A DNA stretch of 64,000 nucleotides from Vibrio crassostreae (lineage in GTDB: Bacteria > Pseudomonadota > Gammaproteobacteria > Enterobacterales > Vibrionaceae), in assembly GCF_024347415.1 (NCBI RefSeq), contig NZ_AP025479.1:1-64000 (forward strand). The letters run 5' to 3'. The first letter of the stretch is position 1; each line of letters begins with the position of its first letter. A program made the translations under genes and the position numbers. The notes beneath the pieces were generated by a model. It was not told the DNA's origin. It did not search any database and was given only the letters and a program-made list of their open reading frames with translations. Below are positions 39,849-48,139 of the stretch, one piece after another.

Positions 39849-42348
39849 AAAAGTGCCTGGAGGTTTGCTCAATGGCGCGCTCCAGTGATTGGCCTTGTTT
39901 ATAAAGATTTTCACAATACTCAAACTCCTTAGGCTCGGTTGAGAACATGGCGCGTTTCACCGGAGAGGCGAAAAAGCGGTGATAGGTGACATGGCCACCC
40001 GCTTTGATGCGCGCGCTGCTGTATCCTGCTTCAACAGACGGGGCGAAGCTTTTAATGATGCGCTGCTCAAACGGTGAGAAGGCATCCGGGTTTTGGAGCA
40101 GATACTTATCAAACCCTTCCCCTTGACGAAGAATGATGTGAATGTCTGAGTTGTTGTAGCAGGCTTTGGCTTCCTCGTTACTAAAGAAGTCTTCAATCCC
40201 TTGAGTCACCGTACAAAAAGCGCCGCCGAACTTACGGGCGGTGCGATAACCGGTGTTGATGAACTCCCTCGCTTGCTCGTTTGCCCCAGAGAGGAGGCTC
40301 CAGGCCTCTTCAATGATGCACAGCTTTGGGGTAGAGCGAGATCCAGCTAGGTACATCTGCTGGTTAATCGACACCATGAGAGCAAAAATCACGGGTCTGA
40401 GCACAGCAGGCGGGAACCCATCGAGTTCAAGCGTGGTGATTTCCACATTGGGGTCGAGCATGGATGGCTTGTTGAACACGTCTTTGTACATGCCATCTGT
40501 GCAGAACTTTTTCAGTTGCACCGCTATGTCTTTAATGCGTCGGTCGCTTTCTTCTCCAGCAATCTCAATCAAGGCGTCTCTGACATCATCCACCAAGACT
40601 TGATGACCTTTACGCTCCCATGCCGTCACTATCGCATCGCCTAAGACGCTTTGTTGAAACGCCGTCAGTGGTACGTAGGGTGACGCGATGGTGGCAAACA
40701 ACGCCGTGATATTATCGAGCGCTTCCATCATGGGATCGACAGGTCTGCCGTCATCATCCACAAACTCAAACTCAGCACTTTGCATGGCGCCTAAATGCGT
40801 GAACGGGTTTAAGAAGATGTTGGCGTGGGTCATGTAGGTCCCCCCAAGGCTCAGGGTCAGCTTTTTATAGCTGGCTCCTTTATCGAGGATCCACACTTTA
40901 CCGCCCATGGCGTAAACCGTTTCAGCGATTTCTTGGACTAGGAAGCTTTTCCCTGCGCCTGAGCCTCCCGTCAGGGCGATGTTTTGGTTATCACTGCCAC
41001 AGGTGAAAGGGTTAAAGAACGAAATTTGTTGGCGCATAGTGGGCAGCAATACGCCACCTTTGAGCTGGCTAAAGTCCATGATGAGCGGAAAGAAATTCAC
41101 CAGGTTAGAGCTCTTTAAGGTACGAACGCGCCCCGCTTTTTTACAATCGCCCCATAATCCTTCACTCATCATAAAAGGCAACGTGGAGAGCAGCGCTTGT
41201 GGCTGATTCATTTTCAGTGGAATGATGTCAAGGCCAGCATGGCTAAATGACTCCTTCGCCGCTTGGGTGTCTTTTTTCTGGTGGGCTTTATCGGTCATCA
41301 GCGAGACCGTGAGCACCATAGATGCAATGGTGAACTCTTTAGACAACAACCCTTTTTGCAAGGCTTTGCGCTCTTTGAGTTCATCTTCAGCCATGGGCGC
41401 GAGTATCGCCATTTGGCTGTTCACCGTCTTGGTTAAGTCTTTTATCTTGTTATCGTTATCCGCATTTTGCTTACCGGTTGGCTCATTGCGAAAACTCAAG
41501 GTAACGCGATGAGGGCAAGTGATGTTACGCGACACATTACGGATTGAAGAAAAGGCTTCTGGTAAAGCGTACAAGCGATAATCACCAGGCAATCGAGAAA
41601 GCCCTAAATGAACAAGGCGTGTGCGTACCTCTTCCCCTTGGTCATTGGTATGACGGGTGGCGATATGACCACGATGGGTTAACGCTTCGGTATCGGGAGA
41701 TAACGCTTGCAGGTTCAAAGGTTCTAATGGGTTGTAGCTTTTTTCATTGGGTCTGTCTTGGCTTTTATCAAAGTTTAAGGTATCACCGACGCTGGTCAAC
41801 AGTCCCTCAGGCGTGACGGGCAGTAAATCAAAACCAAGCTGCGCCAGCCCCGTTTCTAGAGTCATTCTCGCATCAAGCAGCTCTTGTGGGTCTTTTTCCG
41901 TGGTGGAGACAAAAAAGAATGCGTCGTAGTCGCGCAAATCAAAGCGATTGTTTTTTTGCCTATGTAGAAACCCGTGTTGCGCCGCGTAGTGGGCGTAAAT
42001 GGCGTCATCGTTGGCCATTTTCTGACAGATACCGCCCCGCTGACTGAGAAGGGCTTGGTTCCCTTCGAGATAGTGCGCCACTCGGTTGTGACCAAAAAGC
42101 TGCACTTGATAATCCCATTTATCCCCTGCGGGTAAATCCCCCATAAGGTGGCTTAACGACTGAATTAAATCGTCGTTAGCGCCCCCAAGGAGACTGATTT
42201 TAAAACCAAAACCGCGAGAGTGAGTATTGTCGAACACCTGCTCAATGGGATCGTAGTCTCGATACGGCAGTTCATGGTGAAGGTGGTTTTGGGCTTGCTT
42301 GGCCTCTTGAAATAAGGCGGATAAGCCACTGCGTGAGGAGGAAAACAT
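39799..42348 (-). CDS. traC: TraC, VirB4-like ATPase
   Basis: The 849-residue protein carries Walker A 'LTGGSGAGKSFLV' (near residue 460) and Walker B 'TPKLCIIEEAWSLLSG', plus the TraC N-terminal domain ('FGFKISLLGGANDD'). It is the cytoplasmic energy source for pilus assembly, attached to the inner-membrane complex. F TraC has 875 residues. The ribosome site is AGGGATCC. The 150 bases between traC and traV contain only a 27-codon frame without support. Confidence 0.95.
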   Translation of the reverse strand: MFSSSRSGLSALFQEAKQAQNHLHHELPYRDYDPIEQVFDNTHSRGFGFKISLLGGANDDLIQSLSHLMGDLPAGDKWDYQVQLFGHNRVAHYLEGNQALLSQRGGICQKMANDDAIYAHYAAQHGFLHRQKNNRFDLRDYDAFFFVSTTEKDPQELLDARMTLETGLAQLGFDLLPVTPEGLLTSVGDTLNFDKSQDRPNEKSYNPLEPLNLQALSPDTEALTHRGHIATRHTNDQGEEVRTRLVHLGLSRLPGDYRLYALPEAFSSIRNVSRNITCPHRVTLSFRNEPTGKQNADNDNKIKDLTKTVNSQMAILAPMAEDELKERKALQKGLLSKEFTIASMVLTVSLMTDKAHQKKDTQAAKESFSHAGLDIIPLKMNQPQALLSTLPFMMSEGLWGDCKKAGRVRTLKSSNLVNFFPLIMDFSQLKGGVLLPTMRQQISFFNPFTCGSDNQNIALTGGSGAGKSFLVQEIAETVYAMGGKVWILDKGASYKKLTLSLGGTYMTHANIFLNPFTHLGAMQSAEFEFVDDDGRPVDPMMEALDNITALFATIASPYVPLTAFQQSVLGDAIVTAWERKGHQVLVDDVRDALIEIAGEESDRRIKDIAVQLKKFCTDGMYKDVFNKPSMLDPNVEITTLELDGFPPAVLRPVIFALMVSINQQMYLAGSRSTPKLCIIEEAWSLLSGANEQAREFINTGYRTARKFGGAFCTVTQGIEDFFSNEEAKACYNNSDIHIILRQGEGFDKYLLQNPDAFSPFEQRIIKSFAPSVEAGYSSARIKAGGHVTYHRFFASPVKRAMFSTEPKEFEYCENLYKQGQSLERAIEQTSRHFYGKDIDAFNQAIGAST

Positions 42349-42499
42349 GGGGGATCCCTTTTTCTATTTTAATGTTAGGGGGCGTGACACAATCTTGGAT
42401 CGCTTGATGGATTACCCCCTAATTGAGAGAAGTCTGAGACTGAATGTCGCGCGCCCATGATAAAAATGATGTTTAAGCTTCGTTTCTTTTTTTTCCTAA

Positions 42500-42895
42500 T
42501 CAATCTTTCCAAATCGCGCGCGCAGGGCGCCCAGACCAACGGCTATCGTCTAAGACAAAGTAAACATCCATCGTATCGATGTAGTGATTGTCTTTGTCTA
42601 TGAAAGGGAAGACGGTGAGTTTTTTAACGTGTTCTTGGCTTCGCTCAGGCTCACCATCTCGGCTACGCCTTGGCAGTAAGGTAAAGACAGAAGGTGGGGC
42701 GAGACGAGATTGAGGAGAGACGGTGGCATTTCCACTGTCTCCGGTATAACCGTATAGGTTGTCTCGAACCTCGTTCATGGTGACACACCCTGAAACGCCG
42801 CCGACCTTATCGCAACTGTATTCGCTCTCAAAGCCCGCGCTGCAACCGGTCAGACCTAAGAGTATCGATAGTGAGAACAAAGAATGCCTATTCAT
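42500..42895 (-). CDS. traV: TraV, outer-membrane lipoprotein
   Basis: The 131-residue protein has a lipoprotein signal with lipobox LTGC (Cys18). A TraV-type Cys pair follows in 'SEYSCDKVGGVSGCVTMNEV', then a Pro-rich middle and 'MDVYFVLDDSRWSGRP' at the end. TraV anchors the TraB/TraK core in the outer membrane, like VirB7. F TraV has 171 residues, so this one is shorter in the middle. It lies 2 bases downstream of traB. Confidence 0.92.
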   Translation of the reverse strand: MNRHSLFSLSILLGLTGCSAGFESEYSCDKVGGVSGCVTMNEVRDNLYGYTGDSGNATVSPQSRLAPPSVFTLLPRRSRDGEPERSQEHVKKLTVFPFIDKDNHYIDTMDVYFVLDDSRWSGRPARAIWKD

Positions 42896-42897
42896 GG

Positions 42898-44436
42898 TTA
42901 TTCCTCACGCCCAAAGCCCACGTCGCTTAACCCTTGTTGGGTTATTTTTTGCGCTAATGGGTTGATGGGGGCAGTTTGAGTGGTTTGTGGAAGAGAGGGA
43001 ACGTTGGTGATGACATCCAAGAGCTGGTTGCTGTTGGAGACTTGCTCACGCTGCTCATTAATACGGGTTTCGTATTCATCGGCCAATAGGGGATCTAATG
43101 GAAAGCCTTCCAAAAAGACAATATTGACGATGGCACCAGGATTGACTTCCACTATCGGATGATAGAGCTCGGCCAGTTTGATGTAGTAGTCCGCCAATTT
43201 GCTGCCAACGCTTTCCGTGGCGCCGCCAAGCAGATTCAACCCAATTTTATCGCTGTTGATGCTTTGACTTGGTCCGAGCGCCGTCGGTGTCGTGGTTTGT
43301 GCCAGGGCTTTACCCGCATCACCGACACCTTGCAAGATCCCCGCAATGCCGGCCATTTGAACGATTTTACCGTTTTTCATAATGGTGGTACCGCGAATAC
43401 CATTGCGCCCAAAGTTAAACACGGTCGCATTGACGGGGATATCGAGAATATCGCCATTAGGGTGGATGCAGCTCATTCTATTGGTGCGAGCGACGCCGCG
43501 ACTGGATGAGATTTCGCCGTAAACGGCACCGGTGATCGTGCAATTCTTTAATTTGGATTGCTCACCGTTGGGTAAAATCCCCTGATTGACGGTCTGAAAG
43601 ACAATCGGTGAGGTATCCCCTTGTCCAGAGACGCCCCCATTAGCGTCTGCGCCGCCGGTGATCACGGCGGTCACAAAGGTGCCTGTTGGCACGTAGTTAT
43701 CGGTCGTGCGACGGGATTGTCTCTCCTCTACACTGGCTTGCCAGTGAAATTCAAAACTATCAAAGGCATCCCCGCTAAAGGCCACATCATCTTGCTCTTG
43801 GTACTGGAACTCATTCACCTTGGCGGTATCTATGTTGCTATTAATGGCAGGTCTTGGGGGCAGTTTGTATTGGCCAAAAGTGCTTCCCTGATGGATCTCT
43901 ACGCTATGTTGATTCGAAGGATCGCCTGCATTGAGGGCTGAGGCTAATTGCGTCTCAAGTTGGACCTTGAGCGCGTCAACTTCATCGAGCTTTTGTTGCA
44001 TCTGCTGCTCAAGCTCCGTCAATTGCGATGCTTTATCGCGCTCATTGGCTTTTTTAATATTCTCCAACTCAGAGGTTAAGCTTTGTCCAAAGCGACTTAA
44101 GGTGCCTTCGAACCGCGCTAAGCTTTGCTCGATTTGGTTGATTTTATCTTGTTGAAACGTCAGGGCGGACTGGTTGTCTTTGTCGGTAAAATCATCGGTG
44201 ACGACAGCACCAAATCCGACGTCTTGAATGTCCTTGCTTTGCTCTTGGGGAGGCAATGTTAACCGCCAAACAGCAAAAGCCAGGGCGGCAAGCACCAGTA
44301 ATACCGTGAACGTAATGGTGCGATTGCGCTTTCTTGTTACGGCATTGACCGTGCCACCGTCTTCAAAGTCACCGTCGGTATCTTTGAAGACGCGTTTTTT
44401 AAAGCGGTCAAAGGCGTCTTTGGGGTTATCGATCAT
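42898..44436 (-). CDS. traB: TraB, VirB10-like core protein
   Basis: The 512-residue protein has one transmembrane helix near residues 38-58 ('TITFTVLLVLAALAFAVW'), a coiled coil (about 90-165), a spacer and the VirB10 beta-barrel domain. That domain includes 'YVPTGTFVTAVITGGADANG' and 'GAVYGEISSSRGVARTNRMS'. It spans the envelope and links the inner and outer membranes. F TraB has 475 residues. It overlaps traK by 11 bases. Confidence 0.95.
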   Translation of the reverse strand: MIDNPKDAFDRFKKRVFKDTDGDFEDGGTVNAVTRKRNRTITFTVLLVLAALAFAVWRLTLPPQEQSKDIQDVGFGAVVTDDFTDKDNQSALTFQQDKINQIEQSLARFEGTLSRFGQSLTSELENIKKANERDKASQLTELEQQMQQKLDEVDALKVQLETQLASALNAGDPSNQHSVEIHQGSTFGQYKLPPRPAINSNIDTAKVNEFQYQEQDDVAFSGDAFDSFEFHWQASVEERQSRRTTDNYVPTGTFVTAVITGGADANGGVSGQGDTSPIVFQTVNQGILPNGEQSKLKNCTITGAVYGEISSSRGVARTNRMSCIHPNGDILDIPVNATVFNFGRNGIRGTTIMKNGKIVQMAGIAGILQGVGDAGKALAQTTTPTALGPSQSINSDKIGLNLLGGATESVGSKLADYYIKLAELYHPIVEVNPGAIVNIVFLEGFPLDPLLADEYETRINEQREQVSNSNQLLDVITNVPSLPQTTQTAPINPLAQKITQQGLSDVGFGREE

Positions 44437-45211
44437 GGGTGGCGCCTCCTCCGGTAATGAGATAGAGCGTGGTGGTTTGCCCAGGTTTTAACTGATAGGT
44501 ATCGAGCGCGGCTGAGCGTGCGGAATAGCTGTAGAACTGTGCGGTGGTCAGTGCCATGTCACTGCGGCTTTGATTTTTGAGTTGATAAACCACCCCAGAG
44601 TAATCACGGCCAACGAAGACCGTTTGAGGGATGATGGCCAGTGACGCTGCATCTTTGGGTAAGGTTTTGGGGTCAACGTCGTGACGTTTAAAGCCGGCGA
44701 TGGGGGCGCCATCATGAACAAAACGCATCATGGCTTTGGTGAGCGCTGTCATGGCGGCGGGGTAATCCGCCGCCTGCTCAGTCGGGCTTTGCTGCTCTTT
44801 ATAGTTTTGCGACCAAACAAACTCCGTGACCAAAGACGGGGTGGCTTTGGGGGTAATAAACAGAGCAAACAATCGCCCTTTTTCTGTCGTCAGGTGCGCG
44901 GTAAACGGTAAGGGAAGGTTAATTTTTAAGGTGATAGAGCCGGAAGCGTCTTTTTGGTTGCCCGTTGAGGTACAAAATCCTTTCGGGCAGACGATCGAAA
45001 TAATACGGTCATTTTTGACCAGCAAACGGTTCACGTTAATGGAAGAGAGTGACAAGGGGATCGTGTCGCCTTCGTCAAACTCATAGCTCACCATAGCGGC
45101 ATTTTCAGCTAGGGCAAAAGAGGGGATGAAAAAGACCACCCAAAGCGCGATGGACAAAAAATAAAGGTGCCATTGCGGCGATGGGGTGAATGATTGCTCA
45201 TAAAGATTCAT
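44426..45211 (-). CDS. traK: TraK, VirB9-like secretin
   Basis: Met 45211 gives a 261-residue exported protein with a signal sequence ('LYFLSIALWVVFFIPSFALA'). The TraK N-domain ('EFDEGDTIPLSLSSINVNRL') and the VirB9-like C-domain ('VFVGRDYSGVVYQLKNQSRS') are both seen. TraK forms the outer-membrane core ring with TraV and TraB. F TraK has 242 residues. It overlaps both neighbours, so traE, traK and traB are translationally linked. Confidence 0.93.
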   Translation of the reverse strand: MNLYEQSFTPSPQWHLYFLSIALWVVFFIPSFALAENAAMVSYEFDEGDTIPLSLSSINVNRLLVKNDRIISIVCPKGFCTSTGNQKDASGSITLKINLPLPFTAHLTTEKGRLFALFITPKATPSLVTEFVWSQNYKEQQSPTEQAADYPAAMTALTKAMMRFVHDGAPIAGFKRHDVDPKTLPKDAASLAIIPQTVFVGRDYSGVVYQLKNQSRSDMALTTAQFYSYSARSAALDTYQLKPGQTTTLYLITGGGATHDR

Positions 45212-45773
45212 CGGTGTCGACCTCGACTTCTTCAATGGAGAGTAAACCTATGACGCCTTGGTCATAGCTAAAGTTGACTTGATACCACTTCATCTCCGGA
45301 TCTAGGGCGCGTTGGCCTACGTGCTTTTGGAGTTTCCCATAGAGTTGCACTTGGAGAGTGTTGAGAGAAATACGGACAGACTCGACAGAAAATTGGCTGC
45401 TGATGTTGTCTTTTTTAATTACCGTGGCTTCTCGAAGCAACTTAGGTTGAACGATGTGCCAGCTTGTCTCGTCTAAATATTCAAGTAACTGACCAAACTG
45501 ACGTCCAACGCTGGCTGGCGTAATGTTGAGTTTCAAGTAGAGAAGATAATCCGCCATTTGCTCAAGATAAGGCTCATCGACTGTGCCATCCGAAACCGTA
45601 AAGGCTTGAGAGAGGGTGGGTGGGATTAGGGTTCGGCTCTGATGGGTAAGGGCTTGATAACTGGTGTAACCCAACACCAGGTTAGTGATAAGCATGAAAA
45701 GAAAGCCTGCACTCAAAAAAAGATTGAGGAGACTTTTGACGGCCAGCTTATCCCGTTTAACAAACGGGTCCAT
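45198..45773 (-). CDS. traE: TraE, VirB5/VirB8-like inner-membrane protein
   Basis: Met 45773 (MDPFVKRDKLAVKSLL) begins a 191-residue protein with one N-terminal membrane helix ('LFLSAGFLFMLITNLVLGY') and a periplasmic domain. The TraE pattern is recognisable in 'YLLYLKLNITPASVGRQFGQ' and 'WYQVNFSYDQGVIGLLSIEE'. F TraE has 188 residues. It overlaps traK by 14 bases and follows traL closely. Confidence 0.93.
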   Translation of the reverse strand: MDPFVKRDKLAVKSLLNLFLSAGFLFMLITNLVLGYTSYQALTHQSRTLIPPTLSQAFTVSDGTVDEPYLEQMADYLLYLKLNITPASVGRQFGQLLEYLDETSWHIVQPKLLREATVIKKDNISSQFSVESVRISLNTLQVQLYGKLQKHVGQRALDPEMKWYQVNFSYDQGVIGLLSIEEVEVDTDESL

Positions 45774-45787
45774 GATGAAGGGTCTCC

Positions 45788-46090
45788 TTAGAAAATCCAA
45801 TAGCGACGACAGGCTGAGGGGGTACGCTTAAAGAGGGCGGGGCTGACAAAAGAAGCGCCCCACCAATAAAGTGACAGGGTAACGATATTATCACCGTATT
45901 GTGATTTGATGTAACGCAACCCCCCAAACCAAGCCAGCGATAACGTCAGCCCTATCATTTCGTGTTTAAGCCAGAATGAGAGGCCAAAAATGCAGAGGGC
46001 AGGCACGAGTTCATCAACAGGGAACCCGAGCCAGCGGCGACCTTTGTTCATGTGTTTTGGGATAGAGAAAAACTGATGAGGGTCTTCCAT
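45788..46090 (-). CDS. traL: TraL, pilus assembly membrane protein
   Basis: The 100-residue protein begins MEDPHQFFSIPKHMNKGRRW and has two membrane helices ('VPALCIFGLSFWLKHEMIGL' region and 'YWWGASFVS' region), matching F TraL (91 residues), a VirB3-like protein. The ribosome site is GGAG. It lies 10 bases behind traA. Confidence 0.93.
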   Translation of the reverse strand: MEDPHQFFSIPKHMNKGRRWLGFPVDELVPALCIFGLSFWLKHEMIGLTLSLAWFGGLRYIKSQYGDNIVTLSLYWWGASFVSPALFKRTPSACRRYWIF

Positions 46091-46099
46091 TGTGACTCC

Positions 46100-46387
46100 T
46101 TAACCTAAGCCGACGAGTGGCGCTCCAACATTCCACAAGACTGAGCCACCAATGAACCCGCCAACGGCCGCAAACCAGTTACGGCTCATCAGTCCAGTGA
46201 CGACCGCCCCTGCAAGCCCAGTCCCCAGCATGGCGGTTTCAACCGCAGAGCCTTTGCCCGCCGTGTCTTTCATGGCTTGCTTACCTGACGCGAAGATATC
46301 GGCAGCCAGAGCAGGCTGAGTGATAAGAAGTGTCGAAACAGCAACGCCAAGCCCGACAAGGAGGGTGCGCTGGGTGCGTGTTTTCAT
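46100..46387 (-). CDS. traA: TraA, conjugative pilin precursor
   Basis: The 95-residue precursor has a signal sequence ending ALAAD (cut near residue 29) and a mature part of about 66 residues. It includes two hydrophobic helices ('MLGTGLAGAVVTGLMSR' and 'WFAAVGGFIGGSVLWNVGA') joined by a short basic turn, SRNW, as in F pilin. No TraQ or TraX is recognised for its processing or acetylation. The ribosome site is AAGGATAC. Confidence 0.92.
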   Translation of the reverse strand: MKTRTQRTLLVGLGVAVSTLLITQPALAADIFASGKQAMKDTAGKGSAVETAMLGTGLAGAVVTGLMSRNWFAAVGGFIGGSVLWNVGAPLVGLG

Positions 46388-46465
46388 AATAAGTATCCTT
46401 ATTGAGTGATAAAATTATCAAGTACATGGTCAGGATGGAGGGAAAGGGGGCTCCCTCCCACATCC

Positions 46466-46831
46466 TTAAGAAAACATCGAAGACTTCGCGTACTTCAAAC
46501 CACGATTACGGCTCACATGTTGCTTCCAATTTTGAGCGCTAATGATGGTGTTCTTAAGCTTCCGATAACGTTTTTTACAAGCATTATTTGAAGTTGGGAG
46601 AGTGAGACGATTAACTGACTGAGCTTGTTTTTGAACCGCGACCAAATGAACACCCTTCCAACAGAAAGGAAATGCAAGGTGCCCAGTAAAAGGCAACAAA
46701 GCGGCAAACGCCATGTGTTCACGCCCAACCGTTCCCAGTTCTTTGACGCTGACAAAATCCCCTTGTTCAACAAAGTGGCCTAATAAACTCGCGGCCTCAT
46801 CTTCACGACAATATCCGTAGATAATTTGCAT
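46466..46831 (-). CDS. Unknown first gene of the tra operon, 121 aa
   Basis: Met 46831 (MQIIYGYCREDEAASLLGHF), with AAGGAGTG upstream, starts a basic soluble protein. Its second half is rich in Lys, Arg and Asn ('NNACKKRYRKLKNTIISAQN'). It precedes traA by 78 bases. I do not recognise the family. It could be a transcription or export regulator of the pilus operon; the basic C-terminal region suggests nucleic-acid binding. Confidence 0.5.
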   Translation of the reverse strand: MQIIYGYCREDEAASLLGHFVEQGDFVSVKELGTVGREHMAFAALLPFTGHLAFPFCWKGVHLVAVQKQAQSVNRLTLPTSNNACKKRYRKLKNTIISAQNWKQHVSRNRGLKYAKSSMFS

Positions 46832-46840
46832 CGTCCACAC

Positions 46841-47175
46841 TCCTTGTTAGGGCATTGTTTTGTTCTTTTAAAAAAACAAAACGATGGGCTCTCTTTCAAG
46901 AGCCGTGCTACAAACTGGCTTGAGCATTCTTGTAGTAGAAGGCGCACATCCAAAGGATGTGGTGTCTGGTATTCCCAAGTAACTCTATTTCACCACTCAA
47001 CCAGCGTGCTTAATTGAGTAGAAAAACAGCCTTGGACGTCGCCCCAGAGAGGGCTCCTGAATTTGTTAGGCATATTACGCAGGCCTGCGCCCCTCTGCGG
47101 CGCTTTTTGCAATAGTGAAGGCAGCCCACCTTCGAGGCCATCAGAGGTAATAATCCCAGACGGCAATCTGATTCG
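46841..47175 (-). promoter_or_regulatory. Leader between traY and the tra operon, several hairpins
   Basis: This non-coding stretch carries a stem CATTGTTTTGTT/AACAAAACGATG (46854-46886), a stem around GGCTCTCTTTCAAGAGCC (46889-46906), the exact hairpin CACATCC-AAA-GGATGTG (46945-46961), and GCGCC...GGCGCTTTTT (47087-47108), which would terminate plus-strand transcripts. Such serial hairpins before a pilus operon may be attenuation or RNA-processing sites. No clear promoter is assigned. Confidence 0.45.
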
Positions 47176-47355
47176 TTACAGCGACCAATTAGGAAAACGT
47201 TTGAGGTGATCTTCTAATCGAAGTTTCCCTTCGCGCTTTTTGGCCCGCTCTGCTCTTTTCGCCGAGAGCGTTAACGTTTTATTCGCCTTTGATGAAAGAT
47301 TAAAAGCGATACCGACTTCCTTGTTCTCAACCATACATTCTGATTTAAAATTCAT
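47176..47355 (-). CDS. traY: TraY-like relaxosome protein, 59 aa
   Basis: The frame from ATG 47355 (AGGAAG 10 bases upstream) encodes 'VGIAFNLSSKANKTLTLSAK' and 'REGKLRLEDHLKRFPNW'. This is a beta strand, two helices and the RLxDHL-type end of TraY ribbon-helix-helix proteins. TraY binds oriT and the traY promoter, loads TraI and activates transfer genes. F TraY carries two such units (131 residues); single-unit versions of 60-75 residues occur on related plasmids. Its place upstream of traA matches F. The nearby region 47360-47480 could hold its target. Confidence 0.65.
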   Translation of the reverse strand: MNFKSECMVENKEVGIAFNLSSKANKTLTLSAKRAERAKKREGKLRLEDHLKRFPNWSL

Positions 47356-47481
47356 ACAAAAGTCTTCCTAAATAGAAAAAACCGAAACGCTCTCGTTCAG
47401 ACCGAAACATCAATGAGTCATGTAATCGCTCACTGGCGTCTAATTTTGTTGGGTTTGTGACTGACTTATCATTTCTTGAAT

Positions 47482-47697
47482 TTAACATAATGTAAATAAT
47501 ACGCATAACAATAAACTATTGATTTTAATAGAAATTAAATGATATTTAACGAAGGGCTTGTTTGAATTTTATATAATTAATAGATTAATTATTTTAATTT
47601 CCACCCCTCAATGTGCTATAAATTTTTCTAAGGTTATTTTTTATCTTGTTGTTATTTATGGATTTTTCATATCTGCGTATTATTTACATTATGTTAA
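47482..47697. repeat. 24-bp perfect inverted repeat flanking AT-rich DNA
   Basis: Positions 47482-47505 and 47674-47697 are perfect inverse copies over 24 bases (left arm begins TTAACATAATGTAAATAATA). The 168 bases between are very AT rich and contain the smaller palindrome TAATTAATAGATTAATTA (about 47575-47592). Each arm carries the odd palindrome ACAT-A-ATGT. The element sits between divergent traY and repA. It may be a binding site pair for a regulator or initiator, part of oriT, or a nucleoid-protein target. Confidence 0.75.
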
Positions 47698-47734
47698 CAA
47701 TTAACCATCAAGTGAGCATTTTGAGACTTCGAGA

Positions 47735-47764
47735 TTGAAATCTCAGGTGACGACACGCTATAAT
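47735..47764 (+). promoter_or_regulatory. Strong sigma-70 promoter in the repA leader region
   Basis: TTGAAA (47735-47740) and TATAAT (47759-47764) are separated by 18 bases. Transcription would start near 47771 and run into the hairpin at 47785-47836. Confidence 0.7.
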
Positions 47765-47770
47765 TGCCTG

Positions 47771-47836
47771 AGGTCTATAAGGTTAAAACACACAACATTG
47801 CCCACTAACCTGTAGTGCCCAGTGTTGTGTGTTTTT
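47771..47836 (+). ncRNA. Predicted short terminated RNA upstream of repA
   Basis: Downstream of the promoter, AAAACACACAACA...TTG (from 47785) pairs with the GTTGTGTGTTTT arm (47824-47835), followed by TTTT. This gives an RNA of about 65 bases that ends at a strong terminator. Its 12 bases AAAACACACAAC (47785-47796) are also exactly complementary to GTTGTGTGTTTT at 48117-48128, in the repA start region. It could be an independent regulatory RNA or an attenuated leader of repA mRNA. The promoter and terminator are seen; the function is inferred. Confidence 0.5.
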
Positions 47837-47887
47837 TCTAGGATTTAGAGTGTGTTAGAGGTGGTACTCTGACTATATAGCACTCGC

Positions 47888-47923
47888 AAAAAAGCCGTCT
47901 CCCCAATAGTAGACGGCTTTTTT
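47888..47923. terminator. Bidirectional terminator in the repA leader
   Basis: AAAAAAGCCGTCT (47888-47900) and AGACGGCTTTTTT (47911-47923) are a perfect inverted repeat with a 10-base loop. On the plus strand it would attenuate repA mRNA. On the minus strand it would end an antisense RNA starting within the leader, as in IncFII/IncI copy control. Confidence 0.85.
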
Positions 47924-47982
47924 GTGTCTAAAAAACCAGCGTTTGATTTCTTTTATCGGTTGAGATAGCGTGAAATTTCACC

Positions 47983-48003
47983 GTTTGGACGACCAATCCA
48001 AAC
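47983..48003. promoter_or_regulatory. Stem-loop in repA leader, possible antisense target
   Basis: GTTTGGA (47983-47989) pairs with TCCAAAC (47997-48003) around a 7-base loop, CGACCAA. On the minus strand the loop reads TTGGTCG, which contains a U-turn-like UUGG as seen in loops of plasmid antisense RNAs. No antisense promoter is firmly identified. Confidence 0.4.
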
Positions 48004-48031
48004 ACCCCAAAAAACTATTGGACCTCAAAAT

Positions 48032-48130
48032 ATGACCTTGACTCAGCCTTGGCGTGGGCTAAAGCCCAAACAACACATTCTCAATAACACCGCTTGTTTA
48101 TCCCTTGGGATGAAGCGTTGTGTGTTTTAA
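48032..48130 (+). CDS. RepA leader peptide, 32 aa
   Basis: The frame from ATG 48032 encodes MTLTQPWRGLKPKQHILNNT and 12 more residues, ending at TAA 48128-48130, ten bases before the GTG and 19 before the ATG of repA. This mirrors Tap, RepY and RepB leader peptides of IncFII, IncI and IncL/M plasmids, whose translation opens the repA ribosome site. A hairpin CGCTT-GTTT-ATCCC-TT-GGGAT-G-AAGCG lies inside its 3' half and would be melted by ribosomes. Sequence similarity to known leader peptides is not claimed; the evidence is position and coupling. Confidence 0.6.
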   Translation: MTLTQPWRGLKPKQHILNNTACLSLGMKRCVF

Positions 48131-48139
48131 ACGTGGACG

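Noticed and set aside
42375..42458. 27-codon frame between traC and traV
   Set aside because: Too short, with no conserved feature; F-type clusters can have trb genes here, but nothing matches.
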